From positions 1-64,000 of the forward strand of contig NZ_JAJJOE010000009.1 of NCBI RefSeq assembly GCF_020907405.1: a stretch of DNA of 64,000 bases, written 5' to 3'. Source of the DNA: Arthrobacter sp. zg-Y769. GTDB taxonomy: Bacteria; Actinomycetota; Actinomycetes; Actinomycetales; Micrococcaceae. Shown here one piece after another: positions 51,601 to 60,420 of the stretch (position 1 is its first letter; each line of letters starts with the position of its first letter). The translations under genes and the position numbers were made by a program. Under the pieces are notes generated by a model, which was not told the origin of the DNA, searched no databases, and was given only the letters and a program-made list of their open reading frames with translations.

Positions 51601-53844
51601 ATGAAATTCTGTCCCGAATGCGGCAAACAACAAGAACCGGGGGGCCGGTTCTGTGCGGAGTGTGGGTACGCCATAGGTGCAGCGCCCGTTGCATCGGCGC
51701 CTGCTGCCGAACCCGGAACACCAGCGGCCGGGACCCCCGGCGCTGAGCCCATGGAAGACCGGCAGCTCGCCGCAGTCGGGGCACCCGGCCAGGCGGGCCA
51801 TGGCTACGGCGCACCCGGCCAGCCCGGCCAGGGTTACGGCCAGCCGCCTTACGGTCAGCCAGGCCAGCAGCAGCGTCAAGAGCAGCAGTACCCGGGGAAC
51901 AGCAACCCGGGCTACGGCCAGGCCCAGGCGCCAGTCCAGCCCGGCACCAAGCGGCCGTCTCCCTTTGCCGGGGTTCCGATCAGTGACTATGTCCGCGACG
52001 GTATTGCCGTCCTGGCCCTGGTCGCCTCGCTGTTCATGACCTGGACGAGCACGGGCAGTTACGACGACGGCAGCAAAGCGGGCACCCGCGTTGATGTACT
52101 GCTGATCACCCTCCTGAGCATCCTCTCCGTGGGCGTCAGCTACCTGTGGCGTGCCGGCGTCTTCGGCCCGACGGTTGGATACCGGAAAATCCAGGACATC
52201 CGCCTCCTCGCGAACCTTCCATACATCATTCTGGTGCTGGTCTACTTTGTCCTGAGCATGGTCTCGGGCTTTGGCGACGACGGCTCCCGCTACCTGGGCG
52301 GCGCCGTCGCCTTCGGTCTCGCCGGTGCCCTCCTCGCGGCACAGCCACGCAGCGGAGAGATCGCTCCCGGCGATGTTGATGCGGCACGCCACCGGCGCTG
52401 GCTGTTCGTGATGCTGGGCGTCGTGGGGCTGGCGGCTCTCACCACCCTGGTGCAGATCATCACGTTTGCCGTCGATGCGGGCGACTACATGAGCGATCTC
52501 TCCGGCAGTTTCTGGACCTACGTGATCGCACAGTGCCTTGCCGGGCTCCTCTCGGTTGCGGTCCTTGCACTTATTGCGTTCAAGGTCTTCCGTGGGTCTG
52601 ACACCTGGCGCTTCGCCGGTGTGGCGCTCGGCGTCGGCGCGGCCTTCCTTTCCCTGCTGGCAATCATGGGTGTGGAGACGGTTGGGCTGGCCTACTTCCC
52701 GGGTTCCGCATGGTTCTCCATCCTGTTCTGGATGGCCTTCGGCGCTGCAGTTTCCGCTCCGTCCGTCGCCCGCACCACCCGCAGCACTGCAGTAGCCCCG
52801 GCGGACCGTTTCACGGCCCTCCGGCCGGTCCTGGTCCTGACCCTGGTCCTGGCGTCTGCCCTGGCGGTACTCATGCTGGTTGGCCTGGTGCAGACGGTGG
52901 TGGACGATCTGGACGGCGTGGCCACCTGGTCCGTCGGGCTCGTCCTGGCGCTCCTGCTGGTCGCCGCCACCGTGGTGGTCCGGAAGCTCGCTGGGCGCGA
53001 CGAGCGTTCCGCCTTTGTCATGGGCAGTGTGTACGCCGGTGCCGTGTTTGTCCTGTCCCTGATCCTGATGATCCTCTTCGAAGTCCAGGACTTTGAAGAT
53101 GATTCGATGGACGTTGTACTGCTGCCGACCGGAACTGTCACGTCCCTGATCATGGTGCTCACCTGGGTGATGCCGTTCGCCGTACTGGCCGTGCTTTGGC
53201 TGGACAAGGCTGCACGGGCGCACTTCAAGTCGCTTCCGACATCCGGTAACTCCGGCAGCGGTTTTGCCTTTGAAGGGGCACCGGCACAGGCCCAGCAGCC
53301 GGGCATTCCGACGCAGCAGGCCTTCTTTGCTGGTCAGCAGCAGCAGTTCCCGCAGCAGGGCCAGCTCCCGCAGCAGGGCCAGCCGGTTCAGCCGCAGCAG
53401 CAGTTCCCGCAGCAGGTCCAGCCGGTTCAGCCGCAGCAACAGCAGGCCCCCGCCACCGCTGCATCGACAGCTCCCGTTGGGGAACCTGCGGTTCAGTCGG
53501 CTCACGCCCAGGAACCGGTCCAGGAACAGGCCCAGGCAAAGGATCCCGCCCAGGAACCTGTCCAGACCGCTCCCGTCCAGGAACCCGTAGCCGAGCCGGC
53601 TCCGGTCCAGGAAGAGGTGTCCGAGGACACCGTTCGGCGTGCTCCCGTTGCTGATCCCGATGCAGCCCTGCTTGCCGAAGCCGCCGACCCGGCCACACCC
53701 CTGGCCAGGCTCCAGCAGCTGGCAACCCACCCGCGCGCACGCGTGGTGGTGGCAGGCAACCCGTCCACGTACCCGGCACTGCTGAGCTGGCTGAGCCAGC
53801 TCGGGGATCCGGCCGTGAACGAGGCGCTGGGCCGCCGCCGGTAA
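51601..53844 (+). CDS. Zinc-ribbon, multi-span membrane protein with C-terminal LRV-like domain
   Basis: This 747-residue protein begins with a zinc ribbon (CPEC and CAEC pairs in residues 4-21), then a Gly/Gln/Pro/Tyr-rich linker with GYGAPGQPGQ-type repeats. Residues about 125-535 contain ten or more hydrophobic spans. After them comes a Gln/Pro-rich tract (570-660, QQQ runs). The final 60 residues match the LRV-like domain of the small protein at 45537-45842. ATG 51601 follows AAGGAAGG. It is next to the other zinc-ribbon protein and probably functionally linked, but neither has a known function. Confidence 0.78.
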   Translation: MKFCPECGKQQEPGGRFCAECGYAIGAAPVASAPAAEPGTPAAGTPGAEPMEDRQLAAVGAPGQAGHGYGAPGQPGQGYGQPPYGQPGQQQRQEQQYPGNSNPGYGQAQAPVQPGTKRPSPFAGVPISDYVRDGIAVLALVASLFMTWTSTGSYDDGSKAGTRVDVLLITLLSILSVGVSYLWRAGVFGPTVGYRKIQDIRLLANLPYIILVLVYFVLSMVSGFGDDGSRYLGGAVAFGLAGALLAAQPRSGEIAPGDVDAARHRRWLFVMLGVVGLAALTTLVQIITFAVDAGDYMSDLSGSFWTYVIAQCLAGLLSVAVLALIAFKVFRGSDTWRFAGVALGVGAAFLSLLAIMGVETVGLAYFPGSAWFSILFWMAFGAAVSAPSVARTTRSTAVAPADRFTALRPVLVLTLVLASALAVLMLVGLVQTVVDDLDGVATWSVGLVLALLLVAATVVVRKLAGRDERSAFVMGSVYAGAVFVLSLILMILFEVQDFEDDSMDVVLLPTGTVTSLIMVLTWVMPFAVLAVLWLDKAARAHFKSLPTSGNSGSGFAFEGAPAQAQQPGIPTQQAFFAGQQQQFPQQGQLPQQGQPVQPQQQFPQQVQPVQPQQQQAPATAASTAPVGEPAVQSAHAQEPVQEQAQAKDPAQEPVQTAPVQEPVAEPAPVQEEVSEDTVRRAPVADPDAALLAEAADPATPLARLQQLATHPRARVVVAGNPSTYPALLSWLSQLGDPAVNEALGRRR

Positions 53845-53869
53845 CAGGCACTAAGTAATAGGTACTAAG

Positions 53870-53922
53870 CGGCGGCCGGCGTCGTTGGCACGGATTATCA
53901 CCGCCAACGACGCCGGCCGCCG
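53870..53922 (+). terminator. Long perfect hairpin after the zinc-ribbon genes
   Basis: A perfect 20-bp stem (53870-53889 with 53903-53922) and 13-base loop, 26 bases after the stop and 41 bases before the next start. This is a strong structure that can terminate upstream transcription. Confidence 0.8.
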
Positions 53923-53962
53923 GCGTTTAACTTCCTCCAGCTCAGTGACTCAAGGGACGCTC

Positions 53963-55018
53963 ATGAAGAAATCAGCCTCCCGGGATGCGGCACTGCGGCT
54001 CGCGGCCGGCGTCGTTTGCGCGACGGCACTGCTCTCCGGGTGCTCGACCGCACCTGCCGCGGGTCCGCCGTCGGGCCGTACGACGGCGGCGGCGCCCAAT
54101 CCCGCCCCGACCCCGACCCCAACCTCAACCCCAACGCCGGAACCACCCCGGCCCTCCGCCTGGCTCGCCCAGGCAACCGGCGACGCCGGACGCCTGGCCA
54201 TCCTCGGCGACTCCTTTGCGGCGGGGGAGGGGGCCGGCGAGTACCAGCCTGCCGTGGCCGGCGGCGGGGATTCCTGCCACCGCAGCCTCCACCCGCCCGC
54301 TGCGGAACTGTTTGCCCCGCAGGACATCGCGAATCTGGCGTGTTCCCGGGCCACCACCGGGCACCTGACCGGGCCGCAGCGGCTGGCCGCAACGGATTCC
54401 GGGGACGGCCCCGCCGCGGACCCGGGCACCGTCCCCGCGCAGCTGGAGCAGCTGCGCGTGTTCGACCCGACCCTGGTGGTGCTGTCGGTGGGTGGCAACA
54501 ACCTCGACTTCGCCGGGATCCTGCAGGCCTGCCTCCTCGAAGCCACGCCCTGCAGCGACGATCCGGCGCTGGGCGCGCACGCGGCGCAGCAGCTGGCCAC
54601 CCTCCGGCCGGACCTAGCAGACACCTATGACAGCGTCGCGGTTGCGGTTTCCGCTCCGGTGCTGGTGCTTCCGTATCCCCAGCTTTTTGACGAGCCCGAC
54701 GGCGGCTGCGGCCGGCTCAGTCCCGAGGAACAACGCTTCGGGCGGGACCTCATCAATGACCTGAACGCCGTCATCCGGTCCGCCGTGGAGAGCTCCGCCG
54801 CGCCGAACCTCTACTACGTGGACGCCGTCGAAAATGCCCTGGCCGGGCACGGCGCCTGCAGCCAAGAGCCGTTTGTGCATGCCGCGGATGTCTCCGGCCT
54901 GCTGCAGGCAGCCGATTCATTCACCGCCAACCAGGAGCTGCTGCACCCCACCTACGAGGGCTACCGTGCCATGACCGCGGAGCTGGTCCGCTGGGCCGCC
55001 GCGCACCCCGTGCCGTAG
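53963..55018 (+). CDS. SGNH/GDSL-hydrolase lipoprotein
   Basis: This 351-residue protein has a signal peptide with lipobox LLSGC (Cys near residue 26) and a Pro/Thr-rich linker. The SGNH domain follows: GDSFAAGEG with the catalytic Ser, VGGNNLDF with the oxyanion Asn, and LLHPTYEGYRAM with the catalytic His. Such enzymes are extracytoplasmic esterases or lipases. ATG 53963 is the natural signal-peptide start. It is not clearly in an operon with its neighbours. Confidence 0.87.
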   Translation: MKKSASRDAALRLAAGVVCATALLSGCSTAPAAGPPSGRTTAAAPNPAPTPTPTSTPTPEPPRPSAWLAQATGDAGRLAILGDSFAAGEGAGEYQPAVAGGGDSCHRSLHPPAAELFAPQDIANLACSRATTGHLTGPQRLAATDSGDGPAADPGTVPAQLEQLRVFDPTLVVLSVGGNNLDFAGILQACLLEATPCSDDPALGAHAAQQLATLRPDLADTYDSVAVAVSAPVLVLPYPQLFDEPDGGCGRLSPEEQRFGRDLINDLNAVIRSAVESSAAPNLYYVDAVENALAGHGACSQEPFVHAADVSGLLQAADSFTANQELLHPTYEGYRAMTAELVRWAAAHPVP

Positions 55019-55102
55019 TGGCCCGCGTCACGGAAAAGCCCTGCACCTGCGTAATACTGGGACCGTCGGCAGGGACGCCGGCAGGACCGAAAGGACAGGC
55101 CC

Positions 55103-55912
55103 ATGGTGACCGAACCTCCGCAGCGGACCACGGCATTCGATGGATTCACCACGCTCCGGGCCACCGAAGGCGCGGATCGGGTCCACATCCGGCTTCACCG
55201 GCCCGAGGTCCGCAACGCCATCGACGCTGCCATGGTCGCGGAGCTGCATCAGGCCTGCGCCGAGCTGGAGCGGCACCCGCGGGTACTGATCCTGTCCGGA
55301 ACGGAGGTCGGCGGCAAAGGAATATTTGCCTCCGGAGCGGACATCGCCGAGCTGCGCGAACGGCGCCGCGATGACGCCCTTGCCGGCATCAACTCCGGCC
55401 TCTTCACCCGGATAGCCGCCCTGCCGCTGCCCGTGATCGCCGCCCTGGACGGTTTTGCGCTCGGTGGCGGTGCGGAGCTGGCCTACGCCGCGGACTTCCG
55501 GCTCGGCACGCCGCGGCTGAAGATCGGCCAGCCCGAAGCGGGGCTGGGAATCATGGCGGCCGCCGGCGCCACCTGGCGGTTGAAGGAACTGGTGGGGGAG
55601 CCGCTGGCCAAGGACATGCTGCTGGCCGGGCGGATCCTCTCCGGGCAGGAAGCCCTGGCCGTCCGGCTGGTCACCGAACTCCACCACCCCGCCGGTCTGC
55701 TGCCGGCCGCCCATGCGCTCGCAGACCGCATCACAGCCTCGGATCCCCTGGCCCTGCGGCTGACCAAAGCGGCCTTCGCCGCCCCGCGCGGGGCGCATCC
55801 GCTGATCGACAACCTCGCCCAGGGCATCCTGTTTGAATCCGAGGCCAAGTTCGACCGTATGCAGGCCTTCCTCGACCGCAAGGAGAACCCCCGTGGCACT
55901 CGGGAGCGCTGA
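55103..55912 (+). CDS. Enoyl-CoA hydratase/isomerase family protein
   Basis: This 269-residue crotonase-fold protein has the oxyanion-hole stretches GIFASGADI and ALGGGAELAYAADF. The second catalytic Glu region reads PEAGLGIMAAAGATW, slightly different from classical hydratases (PEAGLGI), so isomerase or hydratase activity is open. The ATG at 55103 is followed 790 bases later by an overlapping dehydrogenase gene; together they would catalyse the middle steps of beta-oxidation. Confidence 0.87.
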   Translation: MVTEPPQRTTAFDGFTTLRATEGADRVHIRLHRPEVRNAIDAAMVAELHQACAELERHPRVLILSGTEVGGKGIFASGADIAELRERRRDDALAGINSGLFTRIAALPLPVIAALDGFALGGGAELAYAADFRLGTPRLKIGQPEAGLGIMAAAGATWRLKELVGEPLAKDMLLAGRILSGQEALAVRLVTELHHPAGLLPAAHALADRITASDPLALRLTKAAFAAPRGAHPLIDNLAQGILFESEAKFDRMQAFLDRKENPRGTRER

Positions 55913-56753
55913 CAGCTTGCCCGCCCGGGTAGGGGTGCTGGGCGGAGGCCGCATGGGCGCGGGCATTGCGCACGCCTTCCTGCTGGCCGGAGCCGAGGTG
56001 GTCGTGGTCGAACGCGACCGGGAAGCCGCCGACGCCGCCCGCATCCGGGTTCGCGGCTCACTCGCCAAAAGCGCGGACCGCGGGGATGCGGACGAAAGCG
56101 CCCAGGAGCTGCGTGCCGTCTTCGCCGTGGACTACGCGGCGTTCGCGGGCTGCGGCCTGGTGGTGGAAGCGGTGCCGGAGGACTTTGCACTGAAGTCCGC
56201 CGCCCTGCACGCTGTGGAGGAACAGCTCGACGACGGCGCCTGGCTGGCCACCAACACGTCCTCGCTGTCCGTGGACCGGCTGGCTGCGGACCTCAAACGG
56301 CCGGAGAACTTCTGCGGGCTCCACTTCTTCAATCCCGTGCCCGCCTCCCGGCTGGTGGAACTGGTCCTCGGCAGCCGGACATCCGACGCCCTCGCGGAGA
56401 GCGCACAGGAATGGATTGCTGCCCTGGGCAAGGCCGCCGTCGTCGTCCGCGATGCGCCCGGTTTCACATCCTCCCGCCTCGGGGTTGCCCTGGCGTTGGA
56501 AGCCATGCGAATGGTGGAGGACGGTGTGGCCTCGGCCGAGGACATCGACACTGCCATGACGCTGGGCTACCGCCACCCCACCGGCCCGCTGCGGACCACC
56601 GACCTGGTGGGCCTGGACGTGCGCCTGGGAATTGCCGAATACCTGCATTCGATGCTGGGCGATCGCTTCGAACCGCCGCAGATCCTGCGGGACAAGGTGG
56701 CCCGCGGCGAACTCGGACGCAAGACCGGGCAGGGCTTCTTCAGCTACGAATAG
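55893..56753 (+). CDS. 3-hydroxyacyl-CoA dehydrogenase (HBD type)
   Basis: This 286-residue protein has an N-terminal Rossmann motif GVLGGGRMGAGIA, ENFCGLHFFNPVP with the catalytic His, and the C-terminal domain segment HPTGPLRTTDLVGLD. It oxidises 3-hydroxyacyl-CoA (or 3-hydroxybutyryl-CoA) with NAD. GTG 55893 is chosen for its AAGGAG site and overlaps the upstream gene by 20 bases. Its end overlaps the convergent nucleoside hydrolase by 14 bases. Confidence 0.9.
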   Translation: MALGSADSLPARVGVLGGGRMGAGIAHAFLLAGAEVVVVERDREAADAARIRVRGSLAKSADRGDADESAQELRAVFAVDYAAFAGCGLVVEAVPEDFALKSAALHAVEEQLDDGAWLATNTSSLSVDRLAADLKRPENFCGLHFFNPVPASRLVELVLGSRTSDALAESAQEWIAALGKAAVVVRDAPGFTSSRLGVALALEAMRMVEDGVASAEDIDTAMTLGYRHPTGPLRTTDLVGLDVRLGIAEYLHSMLGDRFEPPQILRDKVARGELGRKTGQGFFSYE

Positions 56754-57783
56754 CCTCGCCCGGGGCCACCGTGTCCAGGAACGTCCGGATCATGGCGGGG
56801 TGATCCAGGGCCATGGCCACCGAAATGACCGGTGCCGGGGCGAGCAGTCCGTGCACCGTGTCCTCCCCGGCGATGAACCGCCGGTCCACCAGGGTCTGCC
56901 CGCGGCTGTGTCCGGCGAGCTCCACGCGCACCGGGTAATCCTGGAGCACCACCGTCTCCGGCGCGGCGATCAGGCAGGCCGCACCGGCGTCGCCGATGGT
57001 CATGGGATCCAGCGTGCCGTCATTCGCGCTCACCGCCGGAAGGGGCTCCGACCCAACGACGCCTCCTGCCGCCCGGGTCCGCGCGCCGGAGGCCAGCAGC
57101 CTGCCCACCAGCCGTGCACCGGGATCCGCAGAGGCTTCCAGCAACAGGTACTCCGGCGCATCGAGGGTGGCGAGCATAAAAACGTCCAGCCCGTACATGG
57201 TCACGGGTACACCGCTGTCCAGCACCACGGCCAGAGCCTCGGGATCGTGCCAGGCATTGAACTCGGCATGCGAGGTGGCGTTGCCGATTCCGGCGGACCC
57301 GCCCATAAACACAATCCGCTCCAGCTTCCGGGCCGTGCGCGGGTAGGCACGCAGGAACACCGCCAGGTTGGTCAGCGGGCCGATTCCCAGCAGCGTCACC
57401 GGTTCCGGGGAGTCCTCGATGGTGCGGTGCAGCAGTTCGACGGCGGCCAGCGGCGAGGCCTGGGTGCTGGCGGCCGGCAGCTGCAGCCCGCCGATCCCGT
57501 TGGCGCCGTGGAAGGCATGCGCATTGCGGGGTTCATTGATCAGCGGCCGCTCTGCTCCGCGGGCCACCGGAACATCCGGCCGGCCGGCAAGGTCCAGTAC
57601 GTCCAGGGTGTTGCGCAGCACCTGGTCGACGTCGGTGTTCCCGGCCACGCAGGTCACCGCCCGCAGGTCGATGCGCGGGCTGCGGGCCAGGAAGGCCAGG
57701 GCCAGGGCATCGTCGACGCCGGTGTCGACGTCGGCAATTACCGGGATGCGGCGCGGCTGTTCGGGGGAGGAAGAGGAAGGCAC
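56740..57783 (-). CDS. Nucleoside hydrolase (IunH family)
   Basis: This 347-residue protein has the N-terminal calcium-site motif DVDTGVDDA (residues about 18-26), the VAGNTDVDQ strand and FMGGSAGIGNATSHAEFN in the middle, which form the family's active site. It hydrolyses ribonucleosides to base and ribose for salvage. The GTG start lies at 57783. It is divergent from an amino-acid-oxidase-like gene. Confidence 0.9.
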   Translation of the reverse strand: MPSSSSPEQPRRIPVIADVDTGVDDALALAFLARSPRIDLRAVTCVAGNTDVDQVLRNTLDVLDLAGRPDVPVARGAERPLINEPRNAHAFHGANGIGGLQLPAASTQASPLAAVELLHRTIEDSPEPVTLLGIGPLTNLAVFLRAYPRTARKLERIVFMGGSAGIGNATSHAEFNAWHDPEALAVVLDSGVPVTMYGLDVFMLATLDAPEYLLLEASADPGARLVGRLLASGARTRAAGGVVGSEPLPAVSANDGTLDPMTIGDAGAACLIAAPETVVLQDYPVRVELAGHSRGQTLVDRRFIAGEDTVHGLLAPAPVISVAMALDHPAMIRTFLDTVAPGEAIRS

Positions 57784-57871
57784 GGCGCCGTCTTTCGCTT
57801 AAACTGCTGGAAATTACCTGACAAGGTAACCAGAGAATCCAACGCCGCGGTACTTCATGAAGGGCAAAAGC

Positions 57872-59020
57872 ATGCCGAACCCGCTTCCGCCGGATACCGT
57901 CGCCGTCCTGGGCGGCGGAGTGCTGGGACTTTCCACCGCGGTGCAGCTGCTGCGCGGCGGCGCCGACGTGCTCCTGGTGACGGAGGCAGCGGTGGGCAGC
58001 GGAGCCTCGGGGCGCTCGCTGTCCTGGCTGAACGCCGGCGGCGGCTACGGCGAGGACTATTACCGGCTGCGGATGGCCGGTATCGACCGGTACCGGACCC
58101 TGCTGGCCCGGAATCCCGGCATCGACTGGCTGGCGTTCGACGGCGGCCTGTACTGGGACGATGATCCGTTCACCGTACTCGAGCGGCACAACCAACAGAC
58201 CCGGCAGGGTTACGAGGCCCTGATGGTGGAACGCGGGGACGTGCAGGGTGTCGTTCCCGGCGTTGACCCGGGAGCGCTGCCGCACCGGGTGCTGGTCAAT
58301 CCGGGGGAGGGCTGGGTGTCGCTGCCGCACCTGGTCCGGCACCTGGCCGAGGAGTTCACGCTGCGCGGCGGCACCCTGATTGAACATGCCGGCCGGTGCA
58401 CTGTGACCCGGGAAGACGACGGGACCGACGGCGGCGTCCGGGCGCGGGGGCTGCGTACCGCCGGCGGCGAGGAATACGCGGCCGACGCCGTCGTCGTCGC
58501 CTGCGGAGCCGGTACGCCCGCGGTACTCGCCGAGGCCGGCGTTGACCTACCCGATGCCTCGGATCCGGCAATGCTGGTGATCAGCGAACCGGTGGAGCAC
58601 GGACTGCAGGCCGTGCTGAATACACCGCGGATTTCGCTGCGTCCGCACCCGGGTGGACGGCTCGCCATGGACTCCACCTGGTACCTGGACCGGGTGACGC
58701 GCAACGGGGACGGCAGCTGGAGTGTGGATCCCGACGTGCCGGCCGAACTGGCGGCCGAGGCGAGCCGGGTGCTCGCCGGGCATCCCGAGGTGGTGCCGCA
58801 GGGCTGGCTTCCCGGGCTGAAGCCGGTGCCCGGGGACGGCGAGCCGGTGCTTGGCGAGCTGGCGGCGATGCCCGGCTGCTGGACCGCGTTCACGCACTCG
58901 GGCGCCACCCTGGGCCTGATCGCCGGGGAGCTGGTGGCCAGTGAAATCCTCCTGGGCCGCCGGCATCCGCTGCTGGAACCGTTCCGGGCCGAGCGCTTCG
59001 GCTTCGGCTGGGACTCCTAG
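57872..59020 (+). CDS. FAD-dependent oxidoreductase, DAO family
   Basis: This 382-residue protein starts with an FAD-binding GGGVLGLSTA and GSGASGRSLSWLN. The C-terminal THSGATLGLIAGELVASEI is the end of the DAO fold. Related enzymes oxidise amino acids such as glycine, sarcosine or D-amino acids; substrate is unknown. ATG 57872 (AAGGG upstream) is preferred over ATG 57857. Confidence 0.85.
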   Translation: MPNPLPPDTVAVLGGGVLGLSTAVQLLRGGADVLLVTEAAVGSGASGRSLSWLNAGGGYGEDYYRLRMAGIDRYRTLLARNPGIDWLAFDGGLYWDDDPFTVLERHNQQTRQGYEALMVERGDVQGVVPGVDPGALPHRVLVNPGEGWVSLPHLVRHLAEEFTLRGGTLIEHAGRCTVTREDDGTDGGVRARGLRTAGGEEYAADAVVVACGAGTPAVLAEAGVDLPDASDPAMLVISEPVEHGLQAVLNTPRISLRPHPGGRLAMDSTWYLDRVTRNGDGSWSVDPDVPAELAAEASRVLAGHPEVVPQGWLPGLKPVPGDGEPVLGELAAMPGCWTAFTHSGATLGLIAGELVASEILLGRRHPLLEPFRAERFGFGWDS

Positions 59021-59033
59021 GCCGGGCGCGTTC

Positions 59034-60251
59034 CTAGGCCGGGCGCGGCGCCGCCAGCACTGGAGCGAAGGCCAGCTCGGCGGCGCCGACCAGCAGCAGC
59101 TCCGAGCGCAGCGCGGCCCGGCGCAGCCGTACCCGCTCGCCCAGGCCCGACACCGCCTCGGCGGCAACGGCGTCGGTCAGCCGTTCCGGATTGGCGGCAA
59201 ACAGCGTGCCGAGGAAACCGCCCAGGACAATCGTGTCCGGGTTGAAGATGTTCACGAAGTTCGTCAGCGCCACCGCCAGCTGGTCCAGCTGCCGGTCCGC
59301 TTCGGCGCGCACCGCTGCGGTCTGCTGCTGTGCCATCGCGGCGTCCAGGGTGTCCTGGTCCGCGCGGTCCAGGCCCAGCACCTTTAGCAGCCGGGCCAGG
59401 TTCACTTCCGTTTCCAGGCAGCCGCGCCGGCCGCAGTGGCACTGTTCCCCGTCGCTGCGGACCAAGGTGTGCCCGAGCTCGCCCGCGTAGCCGTCAGCGC
59501 CGCGCAGCGGCGTACCGGCAACGATGATTCCGCCGCCGATGCCGCTCGCACTGCCGTTGAGGTACACGGCATGGTCCGTGTCGACGGCGGCGCCGAAGAG
59601 GCTTTCGGCCACCGAACCCACCGTGGCGTCGTTGCCGGCGAAGACCGGCAGGTCCAGTGCCTGGGCCAGGGGGCCGGCCAGCGGTTCGTTCCGCCAGCCC
59701 AGATGCGGGGCCAGCAGCACCTGGCCGTCGGAGGTGCGCGTCAGTCCGGGCACGGCAACGCCCACGCCGGCAATCCGGTCCATGGCGGCAAGGTCCGGGG
59801 CCATCCCGGCCAGTACGGCCCGGGTAATGCTTATTGTTTCGTCCACGCTCGGCGGCGAGACGGTGTCATGGCGGACCCGGCGGTGCACCCGGCCGCCCAG
59901 GCCCACGAGGCCCACGGTGACGGCGTCGACGTCGGGGTGGACCACCACGGCGGCCACCCGTTCGTTGGGGTGGACCAGCGGACTGGGTCGGCCCACCCGT
60001 CCGGCAGGCGGATCCGTTTCATAGGCCAGTCCGATGGCGGCCAGTTCGCCTACCAGGGCTCCGACGGTGGAACGGTTGAAGCCGGTGAGCCGGGTCAGGT
60101 CCGCCCGGGAGAGCTGCCCGTTCCGGTGCAGCAGGGTCAGGATGCGCGAGAGGTTGGTGGAGCGCAGGTTGTCGGTGCCGCGGCCTGCCGGGGCGGGGGC
60201 GCTGATAATGCCGCTTTCCACGTCTGCGTTTCCTTTCCTGGTGCTGGTCAT
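59034..60251 (-). CDS. ROK-family transcriptional repressor, probable xylose regulator
   Basis: This 405-residue protein has an N-terminal winged helix-turn-helix (QLSRADLTRLTGFNRSTVG, about 47-65). The ROK sugar-kinase-like domain carries the zinc motif CHCGRRGCLE and GADGYAGELGH. It is divergent from xylA, and the shared 169-base region contains dyads, so it is very likely the XylR-type repressor released by xylose. The ATG at 60251 is clear. Confidence 0.88.
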   Translation of the reverse strand: MTSTRKGNADVESGIISAPAPAGRGTDNLRSTNLSRILTLLHRNGQLSRADLTRLTGFNRSTVGALVGELAAIGLAYETDPPAGRVGRPSPLVHPNERVAAVVVHPDVDAVTVGLVGLGGRVHRRVRHDTVSPPSVDETISITRAVLAGMAPDLAAMDRIAGVGVAVPGLTRTSDGQVLLAPHLGWRNEPLAGPLAQALDLPVFAGNDATVGSVAESLFGAAVDTDHAVYLNGSASGIGGGIIVAGTPLRGADGYAGELGHTLVRSDGEQCHCGRRGCLETEVNLARLLKVLGLDRADQDTLDAAMAQQQTAAVRAEADRQLDQLAVALTNFVNIFNPDTIVLGGFLGTLFAANPERLTDAVAAEAVSGLGERVRLRRAALRSELLLVGAAELAFAPVLAAPRPA

Positions 60252-60277
60252 CTTTCAGCCTACCCGCCGTCGTTGTA

Positions 60278-60302
60278 CTTTCGTTGGTGCAGACAACAAA
60301 AG
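60278..60302. promoter_or_regulatory. Candidate repressor site near the ROK gene start
   Basis: A dyad with arms CTTTCGTTG and CAACAAAAG (one mismatch) and a 7-base centre lies 27 bases upstream of the ROK start. It may serve autoregulation. Confidence 0.45.
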
Positions 60303-60357
60303 CGCGCTCCGGTTGCCGGCAGTGTTGGCGGAAGCTTGGGTTTGTACCGAAGAACCA

Positions 60358-60386
60358 TTGACAGGAGACGCTTCGCAAAATATGTT
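60358..60386 (+). promoter_or_regulatory. Promoter of xylA
   Basis: TTGACA at 60358-60363 and TATGTT at 60381-60386 are separated by 17 bases, a near-consensus vegetative promoter. Transcription would start around 60393 and the xylA start codon is at 60421. Confidence 0.75.
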
Positions 60387-60398
60387 GTTGCTTCCAAC
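60387..60398. promoter_or_regulatory. Candidate operator at the xylA transcription start
   Basis: The dyad GTTG-CTTC-CAAC directly follows the -10 box. A repressor here would block RNA polymerase. The same half-site GTTG/CAAC is in the dyad at 60278-60302, though with different spacing. Confidence 0.5.
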
Positions 60399-60420
60399 TA
60401 ATACTTGATCTGGAGCTATC

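Noticed and set aside
51568-53730. 720-codon open frame on the minus strand
   Set aside because: It is opposite the zinc-ribbon membrane protein, with Gly/Arg/Leu-rich sequence and no domain.
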